Shown here: positions 25,618-33,666 of the stretch, in pieces
Position numbering within the stretch: position 1 is the first letter of the stretch
Layout of the letters: each line of letters starts with the position of its first letter
From: an uncultured Oscillospiraceae bacterium
GTDB lineage: Bacteria > Bacillota > Clostridia > Oscillospirales > Ruminococcaceae
Assembly (NCBI GenBank): GCA_934448295.1
Contig: CAKSEY010000006.1
Span: 95,966-159,965, forward strand
Reading direction: 5' to 3'
Length of the DNA: 64,000 nt
The notes under the pieces: generated by a model
Databases searched by the model: none
What the model was told of the DNA's origin: nothing
Seen by the model: only the letters and a program-made list of their open reading frames with translations
Made by a program: the position numbers and the translations under genes

Positions 25618-25794
25618 ATGAGCAGGGCGACAGGTTTCTTTATGGCTTTGTCCGCGTTCCTGCTGGGCTTCATAATCGGGAGCCGCGCGCAGGGCGGCGG
25701 GAGCATTTTTTGCGGGAACAGCCTTGACTGCTCCGTAAAGGTACGCGGCGGGACTTCCCACAATAGATTTGAAAGGAATAACGAAAATGGCTGA
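25618..25794 (+). CDS. Possible small membrane protein (58 aa)
   Basis: ATG 25618 lies one base after the acn stop. The frame encodes MSRATGFFMALSAFLLGF followed by a short hydrophobic end, then a polar Gly/Ser/Cys tail, and its stop overlaps the icd start. The N-terminus looks like a signal anchor. The Shine-Dalgarno is weak (AAGAACGGTAAG), and the second half could be simple leader sequence. It may be translated by coupling from acn. Real or not is undecided. Confidence 0.35.
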   Translation: MSRATGFFMALSAFLLGFIIGSRAQGGGSIFCGNSLDCSVKVRGGTSHNRFERNNENG

Positions 25795-27004
25795 CAAGAT
25801 TCAGATGACCACTCCGCTGGTCGAGATGGACGGCGACGAAATGACCCGTATCATCTGGAAGATGATAAAGGATATCCTCATAAACCCGTATGTTGACTTA
25901 AAGACCGACTACTACGACCTCGGTCTGGTGCACAGGAACGAGACCAACGACCAGGTGACCATCGACTCCGCGAACGCCACAAAGAAGTACGGCGTTGCGG
26001 TAAAGTGCGCCACCATCACACCGAATGCACAGCGCATGACCGAGTATGACCTCAAGGAGATGTGGAAGTCCCCGAACGGCACTATCCGCGCTATCCTGGA
26101 CGGCACCGTATTCAGAAAGCCTATCCTTGTAAAGGGTATCGTGCCCTATATCCCCACCTGGACAAAGCCCATCACGATCGCGCGTCACGCTTACGGCGAC
26201 ATCTACAAGAACACCGAGCTTAAGGTCGCACAGGGAAGCAAGGCGGAGCTGGTAGTCACCGACAAGGACGGCAGGGAGACCCGCGCGCTCATTCACGATT
26301 TCAAGAACAGCGACGGCATCGTACAGGGAGTTCACAACCTTGACAAGTCCATTGAGAGCTTCGCGAGGGCTTGCTTCAACTACGCGCTGGGCGCAAAGGA
26401 GAGCCTGTGGTTCGCGGCTAAGGACACCATCTCCAAGACCTACGACCACCGCTTCAAGGATATCTTTGCCGAGATATACGAGAACGAGTATAAGGAGAAG
26501 TTCGCGGCGGCGGGGATAGAGTACTTCTACACGCTGATAGACGACGTTATCGCAAGAGTTATCCGCTCCGAGGGCGGCTTCATCTGGGCTTGCAAGAACT
26601 ACGACGGCGACGTTATGTCCGATATGCTGGCGACGGCTTTCGGCTCCCTGGGACTTATGACCTCCGTGCTGGTTTCCCCGGACGGCGTTTACGAGTACGA
26701 GGCGGCGCACGGAACTGTTACCCGCCACTACTACAACTACCTTAAGGGCGAAAAGACCTCCACCAACCCGATAGCTACCATCTTCGCCTGGAGCGGCGCG
26801 CTCAGAAAGCGCGGCGAGCTGGATAATATCCCGGCGCTGTGCGACTATGCGGACAATCTGGAAAAGGCTTCTATCCAGACCATGGAGGACGGCGTAATGG
26901 ACAAGAACCTTGCCGCAATGTCCAGGCTGGAGAACAAGCGCCCGGTAGACACTGAGACATTCCTGACAGAGATAAACAAGCGCCTTGCGGTGCTGATGGG
27001 CTGA
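25787..27004 (+). CDS. icd: NADP-dependent isocitrate dehydrogenase (eukaryote-like type)
   Basis: Oxidative decarboxylation of isocitrate to 2-oxoglutarate. 405 residues from ATG 25787 (GAAAGGA upstream). The subfamily is that of eukaryotic NADP-IDHs: VEMDGDEMTRIIWKMIK (about 12-28), the substrate loop TKPITIARHAYGD (about 125-137), and CKNYDGDVMSDMLA with the metal Asp residues (about 268-281). The NADP site has EAAHGTVTRHY (about 305-315), whose His and Arg favour NADP. It follows acn and precedes rex by 35 nt. Confidence 0.95.
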   Translation: MADKIQMTTPLVEMDGDEMTRIIWKMIKDILINPYVDLKTDYYDLGLVHRNETNDQVTIDSANATKKYGVAVKCATITPNAQRMTEYDLKEMWKSPNGTIRAILDGTVFRKPILVKGIVPYIPTWTKPITIARHAYGDIYKNTELKVAQGSKAELVVTDKDGRETRALIHDFKNSDGIVQGVHNLDKSIESFARACFNYALGAKESLWFAAKDTISKTYDHRFKDIFAEIYENEYKEKFAAAGIEYFYTLIDDVIARVIRSEGGFIWACKNYDGDVMSDMLATAFGSLGLMTSVLVSPDGVYEYEAAHGTVTRHYYNYLKGEKTSTNPIATIFAWSGALRKRGELDNIPALCDYADNLEKASIQTMEDGVMDKNLAAMSRLENKRPVDTETFLTEINKRLAVLMG

Positions 27005-27039
27005 TCCACTCCGCAGGACAGGGACAGGGGGGATAATTC

Positions 27040-27705
27040 ATGCAGAAGGGCAACATATCCAACTCAGTTATCCGCAGACTGCCGCGGTATTACAGGTTCC
27101 TCGGCGAGCTTCTGAACCAGGATATCCAGAAGATATCCTCCCGGGAGCTTTCGGAGAAAATGCGGCTGACCGCCTCGCAGATACGGCAGGATCTGAACTG
27201 CTTCGGCGGCTTCGGACAGCAGGGCTACGGCTACAATGTCGCGGAGCTGCGCCGGGAGATAGGGCATATCCTCGGACTGGACAAGCACGACAAGATAGTG
27301 CTTATCGGCGCGGGAAACCTCGGCAGGGCGATAACGGTGCACATTGATTTCGCGAAGTACGGCTACGAGCTGGCGGGGATATTCGACAGCAACATCTCGC
27401 TGGAGAACATCGAGATATCCGGCATCAGGATAATGCACACCAACCGCCTGCCGGAATTCTGCGCGGAAAATCACCCCGCCATGGCGGTGCTGTGTATTCC
27501 GAAGAGCGGCGCAAAGGACATGGTGGATACTCTGCTGGGTCTTGGCGTGAATGCGTTCTGGAACTTCTCGCACTATGATATCCACTACGACCACCCCGAG
27601 GCGGCGGTGGAGAACGTCCACCTCACCGACAGTCTCATGACGCTGTCCTACGCCGCAAGGAACCAGCACGGCGAGCTTCCGGCTGAACCGGAGGAGCAGG
27701 AATAA
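27040..27705 (+). CDS. rex: Redox-sensing transcriptional repressor Rex
   Basis: Cytoplasmic NADH/NAD+-sensing repressor. An N-terminal winged helix (about residues 1-75: SVIRRLPRYYRFLGEL, then SQIRQDLNCFGGFGQQGYGYNV) is followed by a Rossmann domain with IGAGNLGRAI (about 88-97). The C-terminal domain-swap helix ends near AARNQHG, with an acidic tail. Length 221 is typical. GGGGGG precedes the start. Being downstream of acn-icd suggests link to NADH balance, but no clear Rex box was found in the acn promoter. Confidence 0.95.
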   Translation: MQKGNISNSVIRRLPRYYRFLGELLNQDIQKISSRELSEKMRLTASQIRQDLNCFGGFGQQGYGYNVAELRREIGHILGLDKHDKIVLIGAGNLGRAITVHIDFAKYGYELAGIFDSNISLENIEISGIRIMHTNRLPEFCAENHPAMAVLCIPKSGAKDMVDTLLGLGVNAFWNFSHYDIHYDHPEAAVENVHLTDSLMTLSYAARNQHGELPAEPEEQE

Positions 27706-27712
27706 TAAATTC

Positions 27713-27743
27713 AACCGGGAGGGCTGAACCCTCCCGGTTTTTT
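27713..27743 (+). terminator. Terminator after rex
   Basis: Eleven-bp stem AACCGGGAGGG (27713-27723) with CCCTCCCGGTT (27729-27739), followed by a run of T to 27743. Confidence 0.85.
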
Positions 27744-27785
27744 GTGGAACGCAATTCCATAATAGGCAAACAGGACGTTTGTCCA

Positions 27786-27903
27786 AACCGCCCCAAAGCG
27801 CGTGTCTCCCCCAGCGGGCGGCACGAAGTGCCAGAGGGGTTGACCGACAGAACATGGACACCGCGCAATAAAGTGCGGGAGGGGCAAGCCCCTCCCATAC
27901 ATA
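27786..27903. repeat. CCAGCGGG-GGCACGAAGTGCC module plus inverted R1
   Basis: A composite of the module GTGTCTCCCCCAGCGG...GGCACGAAGTGCCAGAGGGGTTGACC (about 27797-27850) and an R1 palindrome (about 27873-27900). The same module occurs at about 46440-46495 and, reversed, near 22180-22235. It separates the convergent rex and MATE genes. Confidence 0.7.
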
Positions 27904-27939
27904 TTTTGGTCGTTCCGTTGGAACGTCCATGCAAGCCTA

Positions 27940-29283
27940 TCAAAAGTACTGATATTTCTTCCTCTTTGCAAGCAGGAATATCACGGATATCACGAACGCG
28001 CAGACCTCCGCGAACACCACGGACAGCCACACGCCGTCCAGCCCCCACACCTCCGGCAGGATAAGCACCGCCGCAAGCTGGAACACCAGCGTTCTCAGGA
28101 ACGACACCGCCGCCGACACCGCGCCGTTGTTCAGCGCCGTAAAGAACGACGAGCACCAAATGTTGAACCCGGACAGCAGGAACGCGAACGAGAACAGCTG
28201 GAACGCGTGCTTTGTCATCTCGAAAAGCTCGGCGTCGTAGCCCACGAATATATGCGCCAGCGGAGCCGCCAGCGCCTGCGCCAGACCTACCATCACCGCG
28301 CCCGTGATGAGCATTGTGCTCACGCTCTTCTTCAGGATATTTTTCAGCTCCGCGTGGTTCTGCGCGCCGAAGTTGTAGCCGGTTATCGGCGCCGTTCCGA
28401 TGGAATAGCCGATGAACACCGCCGCGAAAATGAACTGCACATACATCAGCACTCCGTAGGCGGAAACGCCGTTCTGCCCCGCAAGCTCCAGAAGCTGGAA
28501 GTTATACAGCATACTCACCACCGAGGAGGATATGTTCGTCATAAGTTCCGAGGAGCCGTTGGCGCAGGCTTTGAGTATCGGGCGGAGCTCAAGCCGTGTG
28601 CGCACCAGCCGCAGCACGCTGCCGTTGTCCTTTTTCATGAAGAACAGCAGCGGCAGAAGTCCTCCCACCGTCTGGCTGAGACCTGTCGCAGCGGCGGCGC
28701 CGACTACCTCCCACTGGAATACCGCGATGAACAGCGCGTCAAGCCCCATGTTGGTAAGCCCGGCGGCAACTATTACGATAAGACCCAGCTTTGGGCGTTC
28801 AGCGGTCACAAGGAAGCTCTGGAACACGTTCTGGAGCATGAACATCGTGTTGAACACAAGGCACGTCCGGGCGTAGAGCACGCAGCTTTCGACCATATCG
28901 GCCTCCGCGCCGAGCAGCACCGCCACCTTGTCCGCAAAGACGAATCCCAGTACGGAAACAATAACTCCCAGTATAATAGTGAGGTATATCATCATTGAGA
29001 ATACTCTCCGGGCTAGGGCTTCGTTTTTCTCGCCGAGGTGCTTTGCCACCAGGGCGCTGCCGCCGGTGCCTATCATGAATCCCACGCCGCCGAGTATCAT
29101 AAGGAACGGCATGACCAGGTTTATCGAAGCGAACGCGGTCTTTCCCACAAAGTTGGACACGAAGAATCCGTCCACCACGCCGTAGATCGAGGTGAACACC
29201 ATCATGCCGATAGACGGCAGACAGAATCTCAGCAGCCGCCCGAACGTAAAGTGGTCGGAAAGCTGGATAACGTCTTTTTTCAT
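27940..29283 (-). CDS. MATE-family efflux transporter
   Basis: Polytopic membrane antiporter of 447 residues with about 12 hydrophobic helices, exporting cationic drugs or similar compounds. The N-terminal LLRFCLPSIGMMVFTSIYGVVDGFFVSNFVG and the later TGLSQTVGGLLPLLFF and GYSIGTAPITGYNFGAQNHAELK are typical MATE repeats, each half holding one. It starts one base after the marR stop, so translation is coupled and the MarR protein is its likely regulator. TTAAAATG context gives only a weak Shine-Dalgarno, consistent with coupling. Confidence 0.92.
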   Translation of the reverse strand: MKKDVIQLSDHFTFGRLLRFCLPSIGMMVFTSIYGVVDGFFVSNFVGKTAFASINLVMPFLMILGGVGFMIGTGGSALVAKHLGEKNEALARRVFSMMIYLTIILGVIVSVLGFVFADKVAVLLGAEADMVESCVLYARTCLVFNTMFMLQNVFQSFLVTAERPKLGLIVIVAAGLTNMGLDALFIAVFQWEVVGAAAATGLSQTVGGLLPLLFFMKKDNGSVLRLVRTRLELRPILKACANGSSELMTNISSSVVSMLYNFQLLELAGQNGVSAYGVLMYVQFIFAAVFIGYSIGTAPITGYNFGAQNHAELKNILKKSVSTMLITGAVMVGLAQALAAPLAHIFVGYDAELFEMTKHAFQLFSFAFLLSGFNIWCSSFFTALNNGAVSAAVSFLRTLVFQLAAVLILPEVWGLDGVWLSVVFAEVCAFVISVIFLLAKRKKYQYF

Positions 29284-29284
29284 T

Positions 29285-29731
29285 TTAATCTCCCATTCTT
29301 TTCCTAAGTTTCTGATTGTATTTTCTCAGCAGGTCAATAAGCTGGCGCTGTTCATCCGGCGGGAGCTCCGCAATAGCCTGGCGCTCCGCAGTTATCACCT
29401 GGTCGGAGGTGCGCTGCGCAAGCTGCTCTCCCTCCGGGGTGAGGGTAACAAGGCGGCAGCGGCGGTCGTCCCCGTTTGCAAGCCGGACGTAGCCCCGGCT
29501 CTCGAGCTGTTTTACGGTGGAGTTCACCGTCTGCTTTGGCTGCAGCATATTGCTGCATATTTCCTTCTGTGAACAGCTCCCGCCGCTGAGCCGCAGAAAA
29601 TAGAGCGTCCACATTGCGCTGTCAGACAGCCCGAAGCGCTTTGCGGCGGCGCTGTAAATTTCGTTCTGCTCTTTCCAGAGCGCGTTGAATTGCTCCATGA
29701 CCCGGGCGGGGTCCATGATTATTTCCGGCAT
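29285..29731 (-). CDS. MarR-family transcriptional regulator
   Basis: Winged-helix repressor of 148 residues. The DNA-binding part reads GGSCSQKEICSNMLQPKQTVNSTVKQLESRGYV (about 50-82), with the wing GDDRRCRLVTLTPEG (about 87-101), flanked by dimerisation helices. GGAGAGAT precedes the ATG. It is first in a two-gene operon with the MATE pump, and a 14-bp inverted repeat covers its promoter, the expected layout for autoregulation and ligand-induced pump expression. Confidence 0.92.
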   Translation of the reverse strand: MPEIIMDPARVMEQFNALWKEQNEIYSAAAKRFGLSDSAMWTLYFLRLSGGSCSQKEICSNMLQPKQTVNSTVKQLESRGYVRLANGDDRRCRLVTLTPEGEQLAQRTSDQVITAERQAIAELPPDEQRQLIDLLRKYNQKLRKRMGD

Positions 29732-29746
29732 GATATCTCTCCTTTG

Positions 29747-29785
29747 TCCGAAATCGGACTTTTTCTATTATAGTCCGATTTCGGA
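29747..29785 (-). promoter_or_regulatory. MarR operator
   Basis: Perfect inverted repeat: TCCGAAATCGGACT (29747-29760) and AGTCCGATTTCGGA (29772-29785), spacer 11. It overlaps the -10 of the marR-MATE promoter. Confidence 0.8.
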
Positions 29786-29795
29786 TATTTGTCAA
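29767..29795 (-). promoter_or_regulatory. Promoter of marR-MATE
   Basis: Minus strand: TTGACA (29795-29790), 17 nt, TATAAT (29772-29767). The right arm of the operator fills the spacer. Confidence 0.85.
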
Positions 29796-29838
29796 GGGGT
29801 TTCATGAAAAATATGCGGCGCTGTATTTTGTGCCCGGC

Positions 29839-29867
29839 TTGACATGATCCGAATTATATGTTACAAT
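29839..29867 (+). promoter_or_regulatory. Promoter of the small membrane protein gene
   Basis: TTGACA (29839-29844), 17 nt, TACAAT (29862-29867). Confidence 0.75.
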
Positions 29868-29922
29868 ATTATATGGCGAAATTATCCGCAAAAAATAAAT
29901 CCTGTGTTTTGGGAGGAAGAAA

Positions 29923-30336
29923 ATGCTTTCGATCATTATCAAGCTGATAATCTCCATCGGGCTGCCGTCTATCATGGTGGCGTCACTGAGCAGAACAGAC
30001 CCGAAGTATGATATTATCAATAATCCGTCGCGTGAGCTGATATTGCTGTTCATACTGTTTGTGCTGGCTATCTATTTGGCTTGCTTCATGATACAGCTTT
30101 TTATGAAGCTTACGAACAGCGTTATCGTTGGGTTCTTTACGGGAGGGTTTGTCGGAACGTTTATCTGGTGCGGCGGCTGCATAGTCATAATGCTGATATT
30201 CTGGCTGTTTGGAGTGAGTCCCGATATGTTCACTGACGATTATCCGGACAACCAGTGCCTTGCGGTCACGATACTGGACGCATTGCTGCTGATCCCTCTG
30301 GGAATAGACATCGGACGGGTGATAAAGTACAGATAA
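29923..30336 (+). CDS. Integral membrane protein, unknown function (137 aa)
   Basis: I do not recognise the family. Four hydrophobic helices are visible: about residues 2-22, 37-62, 66-97 (with TGGFVGTFIWCGGCIVIML) and 113-131, with a short acidic loop DDYPDN before the last. GGGAGGAAG precedes the ATG and it has its own promoter. The codon use is a little more AT-rich than neighbours. A GC stem with TTTTTG follows the stop (about 30341-30374), likely its terminator. Confidence 0.75.
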   Translation: MLSIIIKLIISIGLPSIMVASLSRTDPKYDIINNPSRELILLFILFVLAIYLACFMIQLFMKLTNSVIVGFFTGGFVGTFIWCGGCIVIMLIFWLFGVSPDMFTDDYPDNQCLAVTILDALLLIPLGIDIGRVIKYR

Positions 30337-30404
30337 AATAAGGGGTTCTGCGAGCGCATGCAGAGCCCTTTTTGTTTGCCAGGAAAAAAAGTCCTTCCCC
30401 CCAC

Positions 30405-30433
30405 TTGTAAAATCCGCAGTTTTATGGTACAAT
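30405..30433 (+). promoter_or_regulatory. Promoter of fabV
   Basis: TTGTAA (30405-30410), 17 nt, TACAAT (30428-30433), followed by a leader of about 105 nt. Confidence 0.6.
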
Positions 30434-30543
30434 AAATCTGTACGCACTGCGGATCCAGCAGTATTTTCAGTTGCTTCAAGCGCGGACGTCCCCCGTCAAC
30501 GTGTCTGCGGGGGAAAGCGTTCAGCGGGAAAGGAGAATAATTC

Positions 30544-31722
30544 ATGATAGTCAAGCCAAAGGTAAGAGGTTTTATATGCACCACGGCTCACCCGGTGGGC
30601 TGCGAGGCAGTCGTCAGGAACGAGATAGAGTATGTTAAGTCGAGAAGAGCGGAGGATAACGGATTCAAGCCGAAAAAAGTCCTCGTTATAGGAAGCTCCA
30701 TGGGCTACGGACTGGCAAGCCGCATTGCGCTGGCGTTTTCCGCAGGCGCGGCGACCCTGGGCGTGATGTTCGACCGTCCCGCCAGCGGAAACAAGACGGG
30801 CACCTCGGGCTGGTACAACACCAGGGCGTTCGAGAAGTTCGCGAAGGCTGACGGGCTGTACGCAAAGACGGTCAACGGCGACGCGTATTCCGACGAGTGC
30901 AAGAAAGAGGTCATCGACCTTATCAAGTCCGACTTAGGCAGGGTGGACGCGGTCATTTACAGCCTTGCGGCTCCCAGAAGAACCGTCGGGGACGTGACAT
31001 ATTCCTCCGTGCTGAAGACCACCGGAGAACCCTACACCAACAAGACTATCGACCTTCGGAACAACACCGTGTCCGAGGTCACCATTGAACCTGCCACCGA
31101 GGAGGAGATAGCCGCCACCGTAAAGGTAATGGGCGGCGAGGACTGGGCGGCATGGATAGACGCACTGAAAGCTGCCGACGCGATAGAGGACAACGCCGTT
31201 ACCGTTGCCTACTCCTATATCGGTCCGGAAATAACCCACCCGATGTATTTCGAAGGCTCCATAGGCAGGGCGAAGGCTCACCTGTTCGAGACCTCGAAGC
31301 AGATAACCGATAAATATTCCGCAGACGGGATAAAAGCGTACATCTCCGTCAACAAGGCGCTGGTAACACAGTCCAGCGCGGCGATCCCGATAGTTCCGCT
31401 CTACATCTCCATTCTGTATAAGGTGATGAAGGAAAAGGGACTGCACGAGGGCTGCATCGAGCAGATGTACCGCCTGTTCGCTGAGAAGCTCGGCGCAGAC
31501 GGAAAGCCCACGGAAGGATCAGTTGACGGCGAGGGAAGAATACGTCTTGACGATCTCGAGATGAAGCCCGAGATCCAGGACGAGGTAACGAAGCTCTGGA
31601 ACCTCCTCAACGCCGATAATTTCAGGCAGTACACCGACATTGACGGCTACTGGAAGGACTTCTACGAGCTCTTTGGTTTCGGAATAGACGGGGTGGACTA
31701 CGACACGGAAGTCGAAGTTTAA
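30544..31722 (+). CDS. fabV: Enoyl-ACP/trans-2-enoyl-CoA reductase FabV
   Basis: NADH-dependent reductase for the last step of the fatty-acid elongation cycle or of crotonyl-CoA-type substrates. The 392 residues match FabV/TER length. MIVKPKVRGFICTTAHPVGCE is the family's N-terminus; KVLVIGSSMGYGLASRIA (about 45-62) is the nucleotide site. The catalytic YSYIGPEITHPMYFEGSIGRAK segment carries the Tyr-x8-Lys signature. The C-terminal YTDIDGYWKDFYELFGFG is conserved. AAAGGAG precedes the ATG. No fabI, fabK or fabL is seen in the fab cluster at 50-58 kb, so this may supply that step. Confidence 0.93.
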   Translation: MIVKPKVRGFICTTAHPVGCEAVVRNEIEYVKSRRAEDNGFKPKKVLVIGSSMGYGLASRIALAFSAGAATLGVMFDRPASGNKTGTSGWYNTRAFEKFAKADGLYAKTVNGDAYSDECKKEVIDLIKSDLGRVDAVIYSLAAPRRTVGDVTYSSVLKTTGEPYTNKTIDLRNNTVSEVTIEPATEEEIAATVKVMGGEDWAAWIDALKAADAIEDNAVTVAYSYIGPEITHPMYFEGSIGRAKAHLFETSKQITDKYSADGIKAYISVNKALVTQSSAAIPIVPLYISILYKVMKEKGLHEGCIEQMYRLFAEKLGADGKPTEGSVDGEGRIRLDDLEMKPEIQDEVTKLWNLLNADNFRQYTDIDGYWKDFYELFGFGIDGVDYDTEVEV

Positions 31723-31767
31723 TTCGGAATTGACTTCTCCCCCCCTCTCTGTTCCCGGAGAGTAATT

Positions 31768-33666
31768 ATGTTATTTTACAGACAAAAAAAGAAGGAACAG
31801 ACGGACGAGCTGCACCATGAGTACGGCGTTGTCCGCAACTGCGCTTACATCATCAGGGCGTTCCTGCGCTACCGCAAGAGCGTTGTGGCGTTCCTGATAA
31901 TCGGAGGTATCGCGGGAGCCTCCATGTCCTACATCTGGACGGTGATAGCAAAGCTTGTCATCGACATGATAACGCGGCAGTCCGGCGCGGAAAACGCGGA
32001 TATAACGCCGCTTATCTGGCTGGTCATCGGCACCACCATCGTGGAGTTCGTGATGATGTGGCTGAACACCCTTTCCGCAAAGAAGCTGCGCATCGGCTTC
32101 ATGGTAACGCGCAACGCACTTGTGCAGGAGCGCATCGCAAAGACCCTCTCCATGGAGTACGAACAGCTTGAGGACCCTGATATGCTCGACCGGCTCCAGA
32201 AAGCGAAGCGCGGCGCCGAGGGCGACTGGCAGGGGCTCGGCGCGCTGATGACGAATATGTGGTCGGGCGCCGTGCAGATAACCGCAGTCATCGCCGCCGT
32301 GGGAATAATCGCCACGCTGAACCTCTGGCTGGTGCTGATAATATTCGTGCTGTCGTTCATACAGTTCGAGTATTTCGACTATATCCGCATAAAGGATAAA
32401 GAGGTCATGTGGGACGCAATGGCTCCCCACTGGCGCAGGATGAACTATATGCAGACCGTCTCCACGGATTTCTCCTACGCAAAGGATATCCGGCTGTACG
32501 GCATGAAGCCGTGGCTGCTCGGAAAATACAGGGATATCAACAAAATCGAGCTGGAGCACTGGATACAGTCCCGCAAATACTGGGGCTGGAACAACTGGTT
32601 CGCGCAGGGGATATCCCTTGTGCGCAACGTGATAATTTACGGCTGGCTGATTTACGATATGCTGGTGAACGGAATGTCCATCGGCGATTTCACGCTGTAC
32701 ACGGGCAGCGCGATGGCGCTTTCGATGTACGTCGGTCAGTTCCTCCAGTCGCTTGGGGGAATGCGGGAGCACTCCGCCAAGGTGGACGATTTCCGCAGCT
32801 ACATGGACATAAAGAACGCGGACGAGCTTCAGGAGAAGCACACGCCGGTGCCTAAGTCCGACCGCTACACGTTCGAATTCCGGAACGTTTCCTACAAGTA
32901 CCGCGGTCAGGAGACCTGGGCGCTGAAAAAACTGAACCTCACGTTCACCGCCGGGCAGAGGCTCGCGGTGGTGGGACTGAACGGCGCGGGCAAGACCACG
33001 TTCATAAAGTTACTGCTGCGGCTGTACGATGTGACGGAGGGTCAGATACTCTGCAACGGAATAGATATACGGGAGTTCGACAGAGCCGAGTACTTTAAAC
33101 TGTTCTCCCCGGCTTTCCAGGAGGTGGAGGTGTTCGCGTTCCCGCTGTGCGAGAACGTATCCATGCAGGTGACCGAGAACACCGACAGGGAAAAGGCGGA
33201 GAAGTTCCTGCGGGCGGCGGGCATGGGCGAGAAGCTCGACAAGCTGCCAAAGGGGATAGACACCGAAATGCTCAAGGTCCTCTACGACGACGGAGTTGAC
33301 CTCTCCGGCGGCGAAAGGCAGAAGATGGCGCTGGCAAGGGCGCTTTACAAGGGAGCGCCGGTGGTGGTGCTCGACGAGCCTACGGCGGCTCTGGACGCCC
33401 TCGCGGAATACCGCCTGTATCAGAGCTTTGACGGCATGATAGGCGAGAAATCCGCGGTGTACATATCGCATCGGCTTTCGTCAACGCGGTTCTGCGACAC
33501 CATCGCAATGTTCAAGGGCGGCGAGATGGTGGAATACGGCACCCATGAGGAGCTTCTGAAGAAAAACGGCGCATACGCGGAGATGTTCCGCGTGCAGGCG
33601 CAGTATTACGTTGAGGACGGGGCGGAGCCCGCTCCCGCAGAGGAAGGGGGCGTTGTCCGTGAGTAA
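31768..33666 (+). CDS. ABC exporter half-transporter 1
   Basis: 632-residue exporter-type ABC protein with fused membrane and ATPase domains. Residues about 30-330 hold the six-helix membrane domain. The ATPase domain has Walker A GLNGAGKTT (about 408-416), signature DLSGGERQK (about 512), Walker B VVVLDEPTAALD (about 532-543) and the switch His in YISHRLSS. The short acidic tail overlaps the next gene by 8 nt, so the two probably form a heterodimer. Substrate unknown. GGAG precedes the ATG. Confidence 0.9.
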   Translation: MLFYRQKKKEQTDELHHEYGVVRNCAYIIRAFLRYRKSVVAFLIIGGIAGASMSYIWTVIAKLVIDMITRQSGAENADITPLIWLVIGTTIVEFVMMWLNTLSAKKLRIGFMVTRNALVQERIAKTLSMEYEQLEDPDMLDRLQKAKRGAEGDWQGLGALMTNMWSGAVQITAVIAAVGIIATLNLWLVLIIFVLSFIQFEYFDYIRIKDKEVMWDAMAPHWRRMNYMQTVSTDFSYAKDIRLYGMKPWLLGKYRDINKIELEHWIQSRKYWGWNNWFAQGISLVRNVIIYGWLIYDMLVNGMSIGDFTLYTGSAMALSMYVGQFLQSLGGMREHSAKVDDFRSYMDIKNADELQEKHTPVPKSDRYTFEFRNVSYKYRGQETWALKKLNLTFTAGQRLAVVGLNGAGKTTFIKLLLRLYDVTEGQILCNGIDIREFDRAEYFKLFSPAFQEVEVFAFPLCENVSMQVTENTDREKAEKFLRAAGMGEKLDKLPKGIDTEMLKVLYDDGVDLSGGERQKMALARALYKGAPVVVLDEPTAALDALAEYRLYQSFDGMIGEKSAVYISHRLSSTRFCDTIAMFKGGEMVEYGTHEELLKKNGAYAEMFRVQAQYYVEDGAEPAPAEEGGVVRE

